Shown here: positions 12,001 to 20,704 of the stretch, in pieces | Numbering within the stretch: position 1 is the stretch's first letter | Layout of the letters: the number at the start of each line of letters is the position of its first letter | Assembly (NCBI GenBank): GCA_934047225.1 | Contig: OW203984.1 | Coordinates: 7,201,201 to 7,265,200, forward strand | Length of the DNA: 64,000 nucleotides | Reading direction: 5' to 3' | Source: Ypsolopha sequella | Taxonomy: Eukaryota; Arthropoda; Insecta; Lepidoptera; Ypsolophidae | The notes under the pieces: model-generated | What the model was told of the DNA's origin: nothing | The model's database searches: none | The model's input: the letters and a program-made list of their open reading frames with translations, nothing else | Made by a program: the position numbers and the translations under genes

Positions 12001-15000
12001 TAAGTTGGTCCTTGGTAACTTTCCATGTAATTAAATATTTATAATTTTTATATTTTTTCCCATGTGTGTGTTATAAGACCTACTAGTAAACGAAATTTCA
12101 AGTTTCTAAGTCAAATAAAAGTGCCGTTTTGATTCAAAAATTTGTATGAAATTGATTATGTAAAGTGCAAGAAATTTTTTCTCGTAAAGTTAGAAGCCTA
12201 ATTTTTTTACAGCACTATTAAGCTATAGACTTCTGTAGGAAGTATAAGTTTCAACTTTATATCTCATACGGGTGCCGAGCAAAAGGGTCTCGACAGTCAG
12301 ACGGACAACAAAATGATCCTATAAATAAGCAGAGAATATACATAAGGGTTGCGAAAATTCATTTTGAGGTACGGAACCCTAAAAAATAATGTTTCCACGA
12401 CAGGTATCGAGGATACGCGAGGGGTATCACCGCGTGCATAGAACTTTTTTCCGGAAAAGCAATCAGAAGGTCAAGTTTGACAATAAAAAAAAAATGAAAA
12501 CATTTAAATGAAACTTTGAAAAAAAAAGTTTGTATGACGCCAGGGTAGACACTTATATCAATTCGGTGTAACACGTTTTAACTTATTTGACAGGACTAAA
12601 CTTATTTTAAGTGTCCTGTCTTTTTATTTCTTTACCGTAAAGACAAAGACAGGACGCTCAAAATAAGGTTATATAGTCCTGTCAAATAAGTTAAGTTGTG
12701 TTACGCCGAATCAACCTAATTGTCTACCCTAGAGTGAACATTTTCATATCAACTTTTTTTTTTCAAAGTGTTATTTAAATTTTTTCATATTTTTTTATTG
12801 TCAATTTACATTCAATCAATGTACATTCTGATAGCTTTTCCGGAAAAAAGTTCTATGCACGCCACTGTCAGAGGTGTTTCGGAGTGTAGACTCTAGAACA
12901 CTCATCAACTTGCAGCAACGTGATAATGATCACGTGATAAACGTGATAGGGCGTAAGTCTGATCACTGTACTTCTGGCACAAATACACGCTTATTAGGGC
13001 AGGCAGATACAGCTCACAATGTTTTCCTTTACAGTAAACTTGTGGTAAGTATAGAAATACTAAGCACATAAATTCAGAAAAGCTCATTGGTAGAATCCGG
13101 GTCTCGAGTTTGAGAGTCTGGCGTCCTAACGAGGTAGCTACCACACCTTCAACAGACAAACATGGTCATGGCATAATTATGATAAGGTACGGGCACAAAA
13201 TAACCAGTTACAGAAGGTTTACTCCGCATAACTAGCGAAAACAGGCGCACGCACGCATAGACGTGTATACGTACGATGATCTCGGGTAAAGTCGGTCGAA
13301 TGCCAATACGAAATTCCGGCGAGATCATCTTACGTACGCGTCTATGTATGTGTGCGTCTGTTTTCGCTCTGTCGTCGAGTCGGCCTTCTGGTAGTATTTA
13401 TTTTGTGGTACGGGTGGCCATCTCCATTCCTATTTGATACGAATTCTACATCACGACAAAGCAGGTGTAAACATGTAGAATGCCGATAAGTAACATTTTA
13501 GTTTATTTATATATTGCAACATTCGACATGCAAAGATTTCAAAAGAAAAGATAAGCCCTTACCGTACTATGACAGCACAAAAATGTTTCCACCTTTAAAT
13601 GGATGACGCTCACACGTTTGAAATCAGTGCTCATCTGAACACAGTGATAGTTGGATGCCTTAAGTGCACTTGAAGTTAATCATTTTAACAACTTCAGTAG
13701 TTTGATCAGTTTGCTGACCGTAGGTAGACAGATTGCGCACTCATAAGTATGCACGCGTCGGCATTATGTTAACGCACACATTCAAAAACAATGCAATAGA
13801 TTTTAGGTGCCAGGGCTCGTCTAAACTTTTGAAATCTTTGGTTATATGTACATTCGTTTTAGGTGTAATATTACATACGTTTTATTCTACTAAGTCTACT
13901 GACCTATGGTTGTAGTCACAACCATAGGTCAACCTCTGGAGCGCTATCAAACGCGCAACACCCATAAAACACGCGTATGTACACGTCACTACTACAACCA
14001 TAGCCAAGATTTTGTAGGATATAAAATCTGTAGGAATTTTATGAATATTTCAAGCAAATTATAACTAATAACAATATTAATCAAGTTTTAAACATTAAAA
14101 CGAATGTAGGTCTGTCTCTTTTTATTGTCTTAAATGAATTATTAAGGCAGGTGCAAGACAAACGATGCAAAATTAATAAAATTGTACAAGACAAGCAATA
14201 AATAAACTCTGTGTTTTGCTTATGCATCAGCTAGCTTAATTTTATTCAAGCAAATATTTTTCTTCCTGAAATTTCTTATTGTTTAGCATTTTACTCCAAA
14301 GATTTCAAAAGTTTAGATGAGCCCTGGCACCTAAAATCTATTGCATTGTTTTTGAATGTGTGCGTTTACATAATGCCGACGCGCGCACACTTATGAGTGC
14401 CCAATCTGTCTACCTACGGTCAGCATACTAATCAGACTACTAAAGTTGTTAAAATACAAAACATCAAGTGCAGTTAAGGCGACCAACTATCACTGTGTTC
14501 AGATGAGCACTGATTCCAAACGTGTGAGCGTCACCCATTTAAAGGTGGAAACATTTTGGTGCTGTCATACCACGGTAAAGGCTTATCTTCACTTTTGAAA
14601 TCTTTGTTTTACTCCGCCATTCTCCGTTCATGGAAGAAACGAAGTAATGCGAGAAGCAGGAAAATGTGTAGGTTTTTTGGTTTTATAAATGTTTATTGTA
14701 TAGTTTTCTGCTTGTTTAAATAAGGATATCATTCTTCATTCTTGGGTCGGTATACCTTATTACGCAGATCCTTTTTATCTTAAGGGGCTTCAGTAAGCTA
14801 GATTAGCAGCTCGAAATGTATCGGTACAGTTATCAACAGAAACAAAATAGAAATAACGTTCATATCAGAGTGCATTGTAAAGTGGCTGTTACGACGATCG
14901 CTGCGTCACCGGATAGCGCAAAATAGAGAAAATAATACTTTTTATACATGTTAGATACATTTGATATTTAAAAGTTTTAACCGTCATTATGTTAGATTTT

Positions 15001-18000
15001 TGTATTGCTCGTGTCTGTGTTCAAGTTTTAACTTTGACTTTTTTGAATTTTAAAAGTTTAAACATTTTATCAGTTTTTTAAACCATTTTATAGCATTTGA
15101 AAGGTATTTATTTACTCGTTGTAAGTTAGAGCTTTAAAGGTTTTTAAACATCACAATTCGGGACATGGGTACATAAATCTCATATATATATTTTTTAAGT
15201 TTTGTAATACTCATATAGTTAAGTTTAAAGCAATTCAAAAACGTCTTTAAAGGCAGTTTTGTTTCTGAAGCCTCTTAATGTGACCAGAATTGCTGGCGAC
15301 CTTGAAAAGCCGCGATTAAGGTCCGGTCTAGCTACAGATATATTAAATAAGAACACAGATTTAAACATGAAATGTTAGAAAAATAATCTTTCTATGGAAA
15401 TTTTGAATTGCTTATGTCGTCTTTAAATTAGTGTCCTTTATATATATATGTAGGAACGTAGATATTCTGTAACCAATCGGAATAAACACACATTGCATTA
15501 TCCTAAGAATATCTATGATTTACAAATGGTTTTGGTATTTCGTTTGTATGAACTAAGGTTGCTCCGCCAACACAATGATATAAAACTCTAAACCTTGCTA
15601 ATAACATCTAGCAAACAAAATATGTTCCGTGGTTCCCAACTCCAGTTACAAGCAAATACAAAAATAGACTAAGAGTCGCTGCTCAGCCCCCTTTAGCGCG
15701 ATGTTGACAATGATACATGGATTAAAATCTAGCTAAAAAAAAATCTAGCTCACAGTCAATACTGCATCAGAATCTCAAGAGATTCTGACGTTAAGGCGCT
15801 ACGGAAAAAAATCGACACTTTGAGAACTTGCATATCTACTTCAGTAAATAATGTATTATTTTGATAAAATAGTATATTATTTTTGGATTCTTTTTCTAGG
15901 GATCTGTTAAAACAGAAACGCGATTGGAGAAATGGAGAAAAATTTATTGAAATGAGGTCTTTTTCGACACCAATTCTCCTGGTTTGACAATTTAGAATGA
16001 CATATGGACAGCAGTTATATTTTATCAGATGGGTTTTAACGGTATCTAGGACCTGCGGGCCTATTATGTATCTCTAGTTGCCTTCTTTACTGGGTGCCTA
16101 TCATCAAAAACATAGATATACTATCGAATTCCGATTTCTTAAGGATATGTTCGCACTTGAAGTGACGACACAGTTTGTTAATAGTTCAATACCCACTAAA
16201 GGCAATTTTGAAATTTCAGTTTTTATCTTTGTTTTTGATGATAGGCACCTAGTACAGTTGGCAACTAAAGATACAGAATAGGGGGGCTGGTTAAACAAAA
16301 TTTTGATAGCAACTTTAATATATTTTATATTAATAAAAAACCGACTTTTCGCTACTTTTTTCACGAATCCGTCCCTCTCGCACTGAGGGTTTTTTCGCAT
16401 ATGGAGTAACAGGGACGCTAAAACTTTTACATATAGCCTTAAGGGGGAACGTTTCGTATCTTCTACGAGAGGATACAAGTCGTAGAGGATACAAGTCGTT
16501 CCCCCTTCATGGTAAATGACATACAGACAAATCACACAACAAACAGGGGATCTAAAAAGGCCGACTTGGGTGCATCATAAAATGATTTGAAAGTAGGATG
16601 GAGTCAGAGATTTTTAACGCGTGCAAAAGAGACGGCATTAGAACGGAATCATAATATAATTCATCCAAAGCGGCCTTTTTAGATCACCACGGTCATATTA
16701 AGTATCTCTAGTTGCCAACTGGACTGGGTGCCCATCATCAAAAACATAGATATACTATCGAATTCCGATTGTCTAAGGATATGTTCGCACTTGAAGCGTC
16801 GATACAGTTCGTAAATAGTTCAATACCAACTAAAGGCAATTTTGAAAATTCAGTTTTTATTTATGTTTTTGATGATAGGCACCCAGTTCAGTTGGCAACC
16901 AAAGATACAGAATAGGGGCTGAAAGACTTTGCATTTGGTGAGTTCAAGTTATATTGTAACATAATGATAAAGTGGTTTCTGAAATGTTTATCTATTGTTC
17001 TGTGAATCAGTTAGAACAACAAGTGTTCGGAAAATATTAGTTTCTTTTTCCTATTTAATTTTACCTGTCTGTCCAGTATTCACGAGTGTGGCCGTTGATT
17101 GGTTGTCCCAGTAGTTTTTGAACTTGAGTGGGTCCAAGGAGGTCCATTTTGGGCATCGTTGTAAGGATATGGCGATCGGAGATTGAGAAGGACGAAGTTT
17201 TGATATCTGTTCGGCTGTAAAATATGTACATGGTGTAATATAATTAACTGATCATAGTGAGTAATTTTTCGAGAAACATAACTTCAAAAATATAAATAGA
17301 AAACAATCAAATTTATTTACAATGTTGATTGTTGGCACTTGGTGGAACTTGCAATACATAATGAACAGAAAATCACTTGTACTATCCCACAAATTTAATT
17401 AAACTAAATTTGTGGGATAGTACAAGTGATTTTCTGTTCATTATATAATCAAATTTATTATTTAATAATGGCTTTAACACTCACGTAATATTATTGTTCA
17501 CTATATACGAACTGTTTCACCAATACAATTTTGGCATTTTCAAGGCTAGTGTCGTTCTTAGGACGACAACTCGGTTTTCAAAGTTAAAGCCATTATTTAT
17601 TAATACCTAATCTTGTATGTCAGCTCACGCGAGTTTTAATAATATTATGGAAACAAACTGTTTTTATAAACAAGTAAATATATTTTTGCGCTCAGATGTT
17701 TTTTTGTAACAATATAAAAAACCAGTCAATTGCGAGTCAGACTCGCGTACCTAGGGTTCTGTAATTTAACAGTTTTGGCAACAGAAAATTTCATTTTGTC
17801 ACTTTGTTTCCGTGAATTTCTCACCCGCAATTTTTTTCCTGTAATCTTTACCTAAACACATATTACCATGATTTTTTTCACAATTTTTGGTCCATCAGCT
17901 TTGGAGATACGGGGGAGGACGTACATTATTTTGTGGTTTTGAAATAGATGCAAGCTATATGTTTTTACCATCAACTCTTTAATACCTCCAATTTGATACG

Positions 18001-19334
18001 CAAATAATATTTTTATAAAATATTTTTTTATTAATTTTCCTTTTTTTGTTTTTCTCATTTTTTTGTGTTCAACTTTTTTTTTAATGTCTATAGTTTTCTT
18101 GTAATTGACCAGTTATGACCTATAATCGACCTCTTTTTTCATATTTTTCGGTTTACCATCAGTTTCGGAGATAAGGGGGGACATACATTTTTTGTGGCTT
18201 TTCAAAGATTTCTCGAAATCAATGCCGGTAAATATAAATAAGGTAAATATTTTTACAATCTGCTCTATAATATCTACAATTTGATACCCATATTGCATTT
18301 TAAGGAAAACAATTTATTTTCTCTATGTTGTTTTGTAAATATTTTGAACAATTTAAAAATTTATTAGCACTAAATGCTATTTTTATGCCAAATTTCAAGT
18401 CTTTATCTTTACCGGTGCTAAAGTTATGAGGCTGTGACATACGGACGAAGGACAACGGAGTCTCACCATAAAGTTGCTTTTGTACCTTAGTTACTACGGA
18501 ACCCAAAAAATACTAGAGGTATACTGGGACGACCGGTTAGAATGAAGTTCCTTTCGTTACTGACGTGCACGCCCTACGTCTATACCTGTAGTAATATCGA
18601 TAGACATACGTTTGCAAACACACAAACACACATTCGTCACGCAAAAGTGTCGTGACGGTCGAAGTGTCTGGAGTGTAACGTACGATGAGGAACTTCGTTC
18701 CAAAAGATAATCTATCTGTATTTTTAGGGTTCCGTACCCAAAGGGTAACCAACGGGACCCTATAACTAAGACCTCGCTGTCCATCTGTCCGTCTGTCTGT
18801 CCGTCTGTCCATGAACCGTGATAGTTAGACAGTATTAAAATTTTCACAGATGATATATTTCTGTTGCCGCTATAACAACAAATACTAAAAAACAGAATAA
18901 AACAAATAATTAAAGGGGGTTCCCATACAACAGACATGTTTTTTTTGCCATTTTTATAGATAATGGTACGGAACCCTTCCTGCGAGTCCTACTGGCACTT
19001 GGCCGGTTTTTTTCATAATATGTAAAATAAAATAAAGATAAGTCGATAAGTTTTCTTGCTTGTTGTTTAAGATTGCTTTATTTTGTGCTCGTACTGCTTG
19101 CTTTGCTTGTGCATGTTTTATGCGGGAGGGCGGGCGGTGCTTGAGTCTGCATTTTGAATAGCATGGTAAGAGTGTTTAGCGGAATATTGCAAATTATTAA
19201 TATATACACAAATTCAAAATAAAAAATATTTAAGAGCTACCGGTGTGTACACTACGTATTTCCCACACTGTCCATGTCGATTCTTCAGTAGTGACAAAGA
19301 TAGGAACCGGTGCATGCGGTGGTGAAGAGTTCAT
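5926..19334 (-). CDS. Carbonic anhydrase gene CA-A, six coding exons, alpha class, complete
   Basis: Alpha-carbonic anhydrase, a zinc enzyme that hydrates CO2 to bicarbonate. Spliced coding parts are 19334-19241, 17214-17065, 11399-11261, 9398-9202, 6483-6344 and 6051-5926. They total 846 nt (281 aa plus stop), and every junction has AG/GT and a matching phase. Visible family marks are QSPI (residues 42-45), QMHFHW (zinc ligands His109 and His111), GCEH (Glu121), ECHFVH (third ligand His134) and SLTTPP (Thr217, the gatekeeper Thr). The length fits a cytosolic-type enzyme of about 260 residues with a short N-terminal extension. No signal peptide is seen. The proton-shuttle His (position 64 in human CA2) is Gln80. 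The introns (0.3-5.7 kb) are full of MITEs. The start ATG is the least certain part: an in-frame TAA lies nine codons upstream, and no upstream acceptor is evident. Confidence 0.88.
6344..6483 (-). CDS. CA-A coding exon 5 (Thr gatekeeper)
   Basis: The acceptor TTTGCAG and donor GAACAG|GTAAAC flank 140 nt. The translation contains YKGSLTTPPYTECVTW, the strongly conserved active-site strand with Thr199 (human numbering) at residue 217. It ends in phase 0 at PIGAEQ, matching the start of the last exon. Confidence 0.93.
6540..6665 (+). mobile_element. SINE S2 fragment (3' part)
   Basis: It matches the inverse of 32965-33085: AATAACTT..GGGG, AACAGCTCCTAAACAGG, GGTGGCCTACCATG-like and TGGCGGTATAT. 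The tRNA-like head is missing here, so this is a 5'-truncated copy inside CA-A intron 4. Confidence 0.6.
6666..6890 (+). mobile_element. LINE 3' tail (ATGTTCAGCAGTG type)
   Basis: GGTCTATGTTCAGCAGTGA followed by (GATG)n at 6857-6877 is a familiar 3' end of lepidopteran non-LTR elements, from general knowledge. No reading frame is intact. The fragment abuts the S2 SINE piece. Confidence 0.5.
7655..7800. other. GC-rich island inside CA-A intron 4
   Basis: About 140 bp are rich in CpG (GCCCGGCGGC, GACGGGCGACCCG, ACGCCGCGACGCGCG) in an otherwise AT-rich intron. A 112-codon minus-strand frame spans it but resembles nothing I know. It could be an alternative promoter, an old repeat, or chance. Confidence 0.35.
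8040..8170. repeat. Repeat end shared with 55870-55970 (inverted)
   Basis: AAATAACTGAAGTT and GCGCGGCAT, with a CTTTATT-type terminus, recur in reverse order at 55870-55970. The pair suggests one dispersed family with degenerate copies. No coding content. Confidence 0.5.
8350..8610 (+). repeat. Repeat family R1, 3' part
   Basis: It shares GGCGTTTGGAAGGAGTAAG, TGGACCACCCG, GGAGGAGTAGGCCTTC and GGTCCAAATTGCAGTTGG with 48058-48290. The copy is 5'-truncated and lies in CA-A intron 4. Confidence 0.65.
8743..9156. mobile_element. MITE family M2, TIR TTAAGRGYGCACCGAGC
   Basis: The left end TAAGGGCGCACCGAGCG and the right end CTCGGTGCACTCTTAA are inverted copies around 414 bp without coding capacity. 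A half copy sits at 39449-39604. The 430-bp element at 20705-21134 shares the inner part (TTTCTTTACGTGTAA). TTAA at the ends hints at piggyBac-like mobilisation, an inference. Confidence 0.7.
9202..9398 (-). CDS. CA-A coding exon 4 (third zinc ligand)
   Basis: This 197-nt exon follows a run of T and CAG and ends TGGAG|GTAGTACC. The translation begins YGAECHFVHYN, which carries the third zinc-ligand His (His134), then DGLAVVGFLLE, typical of the core beta strands of the family. The phase-1 end supplies G for the Asp codon that opens exon 5. Confidence 0.92.
9519..9903 (-). mobile_element. MITE family M3 (GCTCGTAAAGGCCC / TATGCTACAAGGGCG), copy 1
   Basis: It is an inverted copy of 33657-34044 and 54604-54996. 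Shared pieces include CGATTTAAAACACGAGCG, CACACTATGCATTGAAAA and AAAACCGAACAGAAAGTCG. It contains a short internal inverted repeat (GCATTGAAAAA). It lies in CA-A intron 3, just upstream of exon 4. No ORF. Confidence 0.75.
10103..10364. mobile_element. MITE family M4, long TIRs (TGTAACAGARAGGTGTAACC)
   Basis: About 85-bp inverted arms pair TTGAAGAGCTTATTCAGTC with GACTGAATAAGCTCTTCAA and end in TGTAACAG / CTGTTACA. Solo arms occur at 46409-46490, 56733-56820 and 32911-32962. A core-like fragment (GAGCGGCATTGCATTTT) lies near 20640-20700. No protein. Confidence 0.8.
10406..10740 (+). mobile_element. Non-LTR retrotransposon, C-terminal fragment of the reverse transcriptase ORF
   Basis: The plus strand reads SHLCRAYMEVEETPTHV...DC...QRAKILGEPRTLR to a stop at about 10583. 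This matches the CxxC-H-C zinc-knuckle tail of R1/jockey-type LINE polyproteins. Only about 60 codons remain and the 5' side is replaced by MITE M4. The downstream part is probably the element's 3' UTR. Confidence 0.6.
10861..11019. mobile_element. MITE family M1, copy 2
   Basis: The terminal inverted repeats are the same as in the copy at 2833-2978. It is directly followed, after 9 bp, by another copy in the same orientation. Confidence 0.8.
11029..11197. mobile_element. MITE family M1, copy 3 with extra partial end
   Basis: It begins GCCGATTCTGAAGG and ends GCCTTCAG. A further inverted CTTCTGAAGGCTTTAAC follows, so the right border is rearranged. It lies within 65 bp of the CA-A exon 3 donor site. 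Confidence 0.7.
11261..11399 (-). CDS. CA-A coding exon 3 (first two zinc ligands)
   Basis: The acceptor TTGCCAG and donor CATGG|GTGAG bound 139 nt. The translation holds GGPL, then EQMHFHW with two of the three zinc-binding His, then GCEH with the conserved Glu. The exon ends in phase 2, and its GG plus the A opening exon 4 makes Gly128. A tandem MITE pair sits just upstream of the donor in the intron (10861-11197). Confidence 0.92.
11430..11850 (-). repeat. Repeat family R2 (GTTACTCC...GCAGTGCGAGAGGG)
   Basis: Similar sequence occurs at 61010-61390 and, inverted, at 15800-16040 with 16330-16430. Shared marks are CAGTGTGAGAGGG, TTGTTRAAACVCATCTAA and AATTTCTCTAATCAAG. No coding frame. It fills CA-A intron 2 next to exon 3. 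Confidence 0.5.
12431..12862. mobile_element. Foldback element M5 carrying a nested MITE
   Basis: The arms GCATAGAACTTTTTTCCGG and CCGGAAAAAAGTTCTATGC lie at the two ends and pair over about 120 bp. In the middle sits a copy of MITE family M6 (12561-12711), which is also found alone elsewhere. The M6 copy therefore looks inserted into the foldback. Confidence 0.75.
12561..12711. mobile_element. MITE family M6 (ATTCGGTGTAACACG), copy 1
   Basis: The TIRs ATTCGGTGTAACACG and GTTACGCCGAAT and the inner arms TTATTTGACAGGACTAA / AGTCCTGTCAAATAAG give a hairpin of about 150 bp. Other copies are at 44341-44489 and 61952-62097. Confidence 0.85.
12905..13150 (-). mobile_element. SINE S1, degenerate copy
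   Basis: It resembles the better-kept copies at 52487-52820 (minus) and 62197-62494 (plus): GGCACAAATACACGC, a GATGTTTTCC-like stretch, AAGCACATAAATTC and a decayed tRNA-like head near 13090-13147. RNA polymerase III boxes are degraded. Confidence 0.6.
13192..13409. mobile_element. Foldback MITE M7
   Basis: Arms of about 95 bp pair AGCGAAAACAGGCGCACGC with GTGTGCGTCTGTTTTCGCT and GATGATCTCG with CGAGATCATC. The outer ends pair through GTACGGGCACAAAATAA. No ORF. Only this copy was noticed. Confidence 0.7.
13533..14607. mobile_element. Two inverted copies of a 313-bp element around a 450-bp core
   Basis: The left unit 13533-13847 and right unit 14296-14607 are inverted copies (ACAATGCAATAGATTTTAGG; TGTTCAGATGAGCACTGAT). 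Each unit is itself bounded by CAAAGATTTCAAAAG and its inverse. The core holds a hairpin, GACCTATGGTTGTAGTC... at 13898-13929, and AT-rich sequence without ORF. The whole could be a composite foldback unit. Confidence 0.75.
14780..15278 (+). mobile_element. MITE family M8 with TTAA ends (piggyBac-like), copy 1
   Basis: It begins TTAAGGGGCTTCAGTAAGC and ends CTGAAGCCTCTTAA, with TTAA at both borders. About 499 bp and no transposase. The second copy at 37070-37563 has the opposite orientation. TTAA target duplication is typical of piggyBac elements; the assignment is by ends only. Confidence 0.7.
15700..16058. repeat. Repeat fragment related to family R2
   Basis: It contains a short hairpin (CAGAATCTC...GAGATTCTG at 15769-15790) and then sequence similar, inverted, to 11520-11830 and 61080-61380 (ATCGACACTTTGA, AATGAGGTC). 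No gene. Confidence 0.4.
16060..16282. mobile_element. MITE family M9 (CTATTATGTATCTCTAGTTGCC), copy 1
   Basis: The inverted ends TATCTCTAGTTGCC and GGCAACTAAAGATA, with inner GTGCCTATCATCAAAAAC / TTTTTGATGATAGGC, form a 223-bp element. Copies lie at 16693-16917 and 58306-58523. A 67-codon frame is kept in two of three copies, but it follows from the arms and is not taken as a gene. Confidence 0.85.
16320..16560 (-). repeat. Repeat family R2 end fragment
   Basis: CGAATCCGTCCCTCTCGCACTG and GGAGTAACAGGGAC are inverse to pieces at 11450-11515 and 61015-61070. It lies between two M9 copies. A 143-codon minus frame crosses it but is not protein-like. Confidence 0.5.
16693..16917. mobile_element. 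MITE family M9, copy 2
   Basis: It is in the same orientation as the copy about 630 bp upstream and nearly identical along its whole length. The left end differs slightly (TATTAAGTATCTC). It lies just downstream (minus sense) of CA-A exon 2. Confidence 0.85.
17065..17214 (-). CDS. CA-A coding exon 2 (QSPI motif)
   Basis: Acceptor TTTTACAG and donor ACAG|GTAAAA flank 150 nt. The translation contains the family hallmark QSPIAI and ends in LVNTGQT. The last motif aligns with the stretch that carries the proton-shuttle His64 of human CA2, here a Gln. The phase-1 end joins the CT that opens the next exon to give Ala82. Confidence 0.85.
17358..17444. repeat. Perfect 40-bp palindrome with 7-nt loop
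   Basis: The left arm 17358-17397 (starts ATAATGAACAGAAAATC) and right arm 17405-17444 are exact inverse copies. It lies in CA-A intron 1. The related words GGCACTTGGTGGAA (17333) and TTCCACCAAGTGCC (21416) recur inverted, so it may be one terminus of a larger family. Confidence 0.9.
17725..18510 (-). mobile_element. Dispersed element R3 (GCCGGTTTT / GGTTCCGTA type), variant
   Basis: It opens with GCGAGTCAGACTCGCGTACC and closes with GACATACGGACGAAGG...ACTACGGAACCC. The same order is seen at 55188-55682 and, truncated, at 36133-36400. This family is very common in moth and butterfly genomes. It has no intact ORF. Confidence 0.7.
18726..19013 (+). mobile_element. Dispersed element R3, full-length type copy
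   Basis: It begins AGGGTTCCGTACCCAAAGGG, has TGTCCGTCTGTCTGT, TTCTGTTGCCGCTATAAC and CTCCCATACAACA-like text, and ends GCACTTGGCCGGTTTT. It is close to 45025-45318 and 47003-47283. It sits 230 bp downstream (minus sense) of CA-A exon 1. Minus frames crossing it are not genes. Confidence 0.85.
19241..19334 (-). CDS. CA-A coding exon 1 (N-terminus)
   Basis: This exon encodes 31 residues from MNSSPPHAP to the phase-1 donor CCG|GTAGC. The single G left over joins the CC that opens exon 2 to make Ala32. An in-frame stop lies nine codons upstream of the ATG and no AG acceptor is near, so this reads as the first coding exon. It has no hydrophobic signal sequence. It is weakly conserved, as usual for this part of the family, so the exact start is an inference from splice phase. 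Confidence 0.6.
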
Positions 19335-20130
19335 ATCCGTATTTGTACAAAAAGATGGTTTTTATGAACATTAGGCACTTTGTTCTTGTTATTAACTCAT
19401 AGATATTTATTTTTGTGGCTTTCGACACTGGAAAATTGCTATTATTTTTTTATACTTTTATTATATTTTCATGTTGTTTGTACAATGCAATGACACAAAT
19501 GAAGAAAAGAAAGAAGGAAGACTGAAGAAACCATAGTTAAAAATCATATTATGTCTGTGAAAACCAGAGAGCAAGTACTAGGTGAAAATCATAGAGTTAT
19601 CTATCGATTAAGAGAGGTCCAAAAAGGTTGTGAGGAAACAGTCAAATTGTTTTATTCTCACATAAGTTTTATTCATATAGATACTTTAGAATATACTGAC
19701 GTATTGGCGAGTGATTCTAAGTTAGAATGCTGAGCGTGGTGAGGGATTCAAAGGCACGAGAAACAGAATAAATTTGCTCTCGTGTGACACACAACTTTTC
19801 ACCTCACTAGCGAGAAAACACACATGTAAAGACACCATCTTTTCGAACGAACTTGTAAGAATTCATAGGTTTTTTTCTTTATATATACAATACACCATAT
19901 AAAAATATTGCACACAAAATAAAATGTAAATAGTGTTAATTGAATCCCAAAAGCCGACCAAAAAATCGGAAAATCTTTGATAAACCGATCGAAAATGCAA
20001 AATATAACCATCACGCGGGAGTTTTTCTCTAACTATCCGTTTCCGGATTCCATACACATTGGGAGGCCATACACAGGATTTCGAGAAGTTTACCTTGTCT
20101 ATGGTATCCGACAAGCTGTGGCGCTGTGTA
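19335..20130. other. Region upstream of CA-A; no gene recognised
   Basis: It should hold the CA-A 5' UTR and promoter. A 60-codon plus frame at 19551-19733 has no recognisable features. No clear TATA box or CpG island is seen. Confidence 0.35.
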
Positions 20131-20131
20131 C

Positions 20132-20268
20132 ATACAGGGTGGAAAAAATTTAAGGGCCCTGGATTTAAAAAAAATAAAGGAATGTTTCCTTTCAGTAAAA
20201 TGAGCTAACTAAAGGATTTAAGGTAGTTCTCCTCCAGGGCCTTTCAATTTTTTTCATCCTGTATAGCC
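20132..20268. mobile_element. Short MITE (ACAGGGTGGAAAAAATT / AATTTTTTTCATCCTGT)
   Basis: The inverted ends ACAGGGTGGAAAAAATTTAA and AATTTTTTTCATCCTGT, plus GGGCCCTGGA against CTCCAGGGCC, enclose about 137 bp. Non-coding. Flanking sequence is TACAT/ATAGC, with no clear duplication. Confidence 0.7.
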
Positions 20269-20704
20269 TCCCAAAGTGTATGGAATACATATAGAGTTAA
20301 AGAGATAGCCGCCATGCTGATGTTTGCTGTCTCTCTTTCTCTTGAGCATAGTGTATGGAGTTTTTGAACAATTCGCAGTGTTCTTAATTTGAAACACTTT
20401 TCTTCACTGTTTAAAACCAGTGGGCAAAATCGATTTTGCTCACTGTTTTTAAGCAACAAAGGCGCGCTTTTCGAGCTGGTGAGGTGAATTTTTTTTTTTT
20501 ATTATTATGTACCTTCAGATGGCTTTTTATTTATGGATTATATTATATATATGTATTTATAAACAACAAAAAAAATAGGACATATTTCGACTCCATAGAA
20601 GTATATATATTATTTTACAACGGAATTAACCCTAATCTCGAAAAAAATATCTGCCCTTCCATACATTTCAGTCGAGCGGCATTGCATTTTTCTATTAAAA
20701 ACAG

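Noticed and set aside
16104..16535. 143-codon minus-strand frame
   Set aside because: It spans a MITE and a repeat fragment, its composition is not protein-like, and there is no homologous frame in related copies.
18537..18937. Two overlapping minus frames of 91 and 126 codons
   Set aside because: They lie in the dispersed R3 element, and the Arg/Asp/Gly-rich part (RRTDRRTDGQ) comes from the GTCTGTCC microsatellite.
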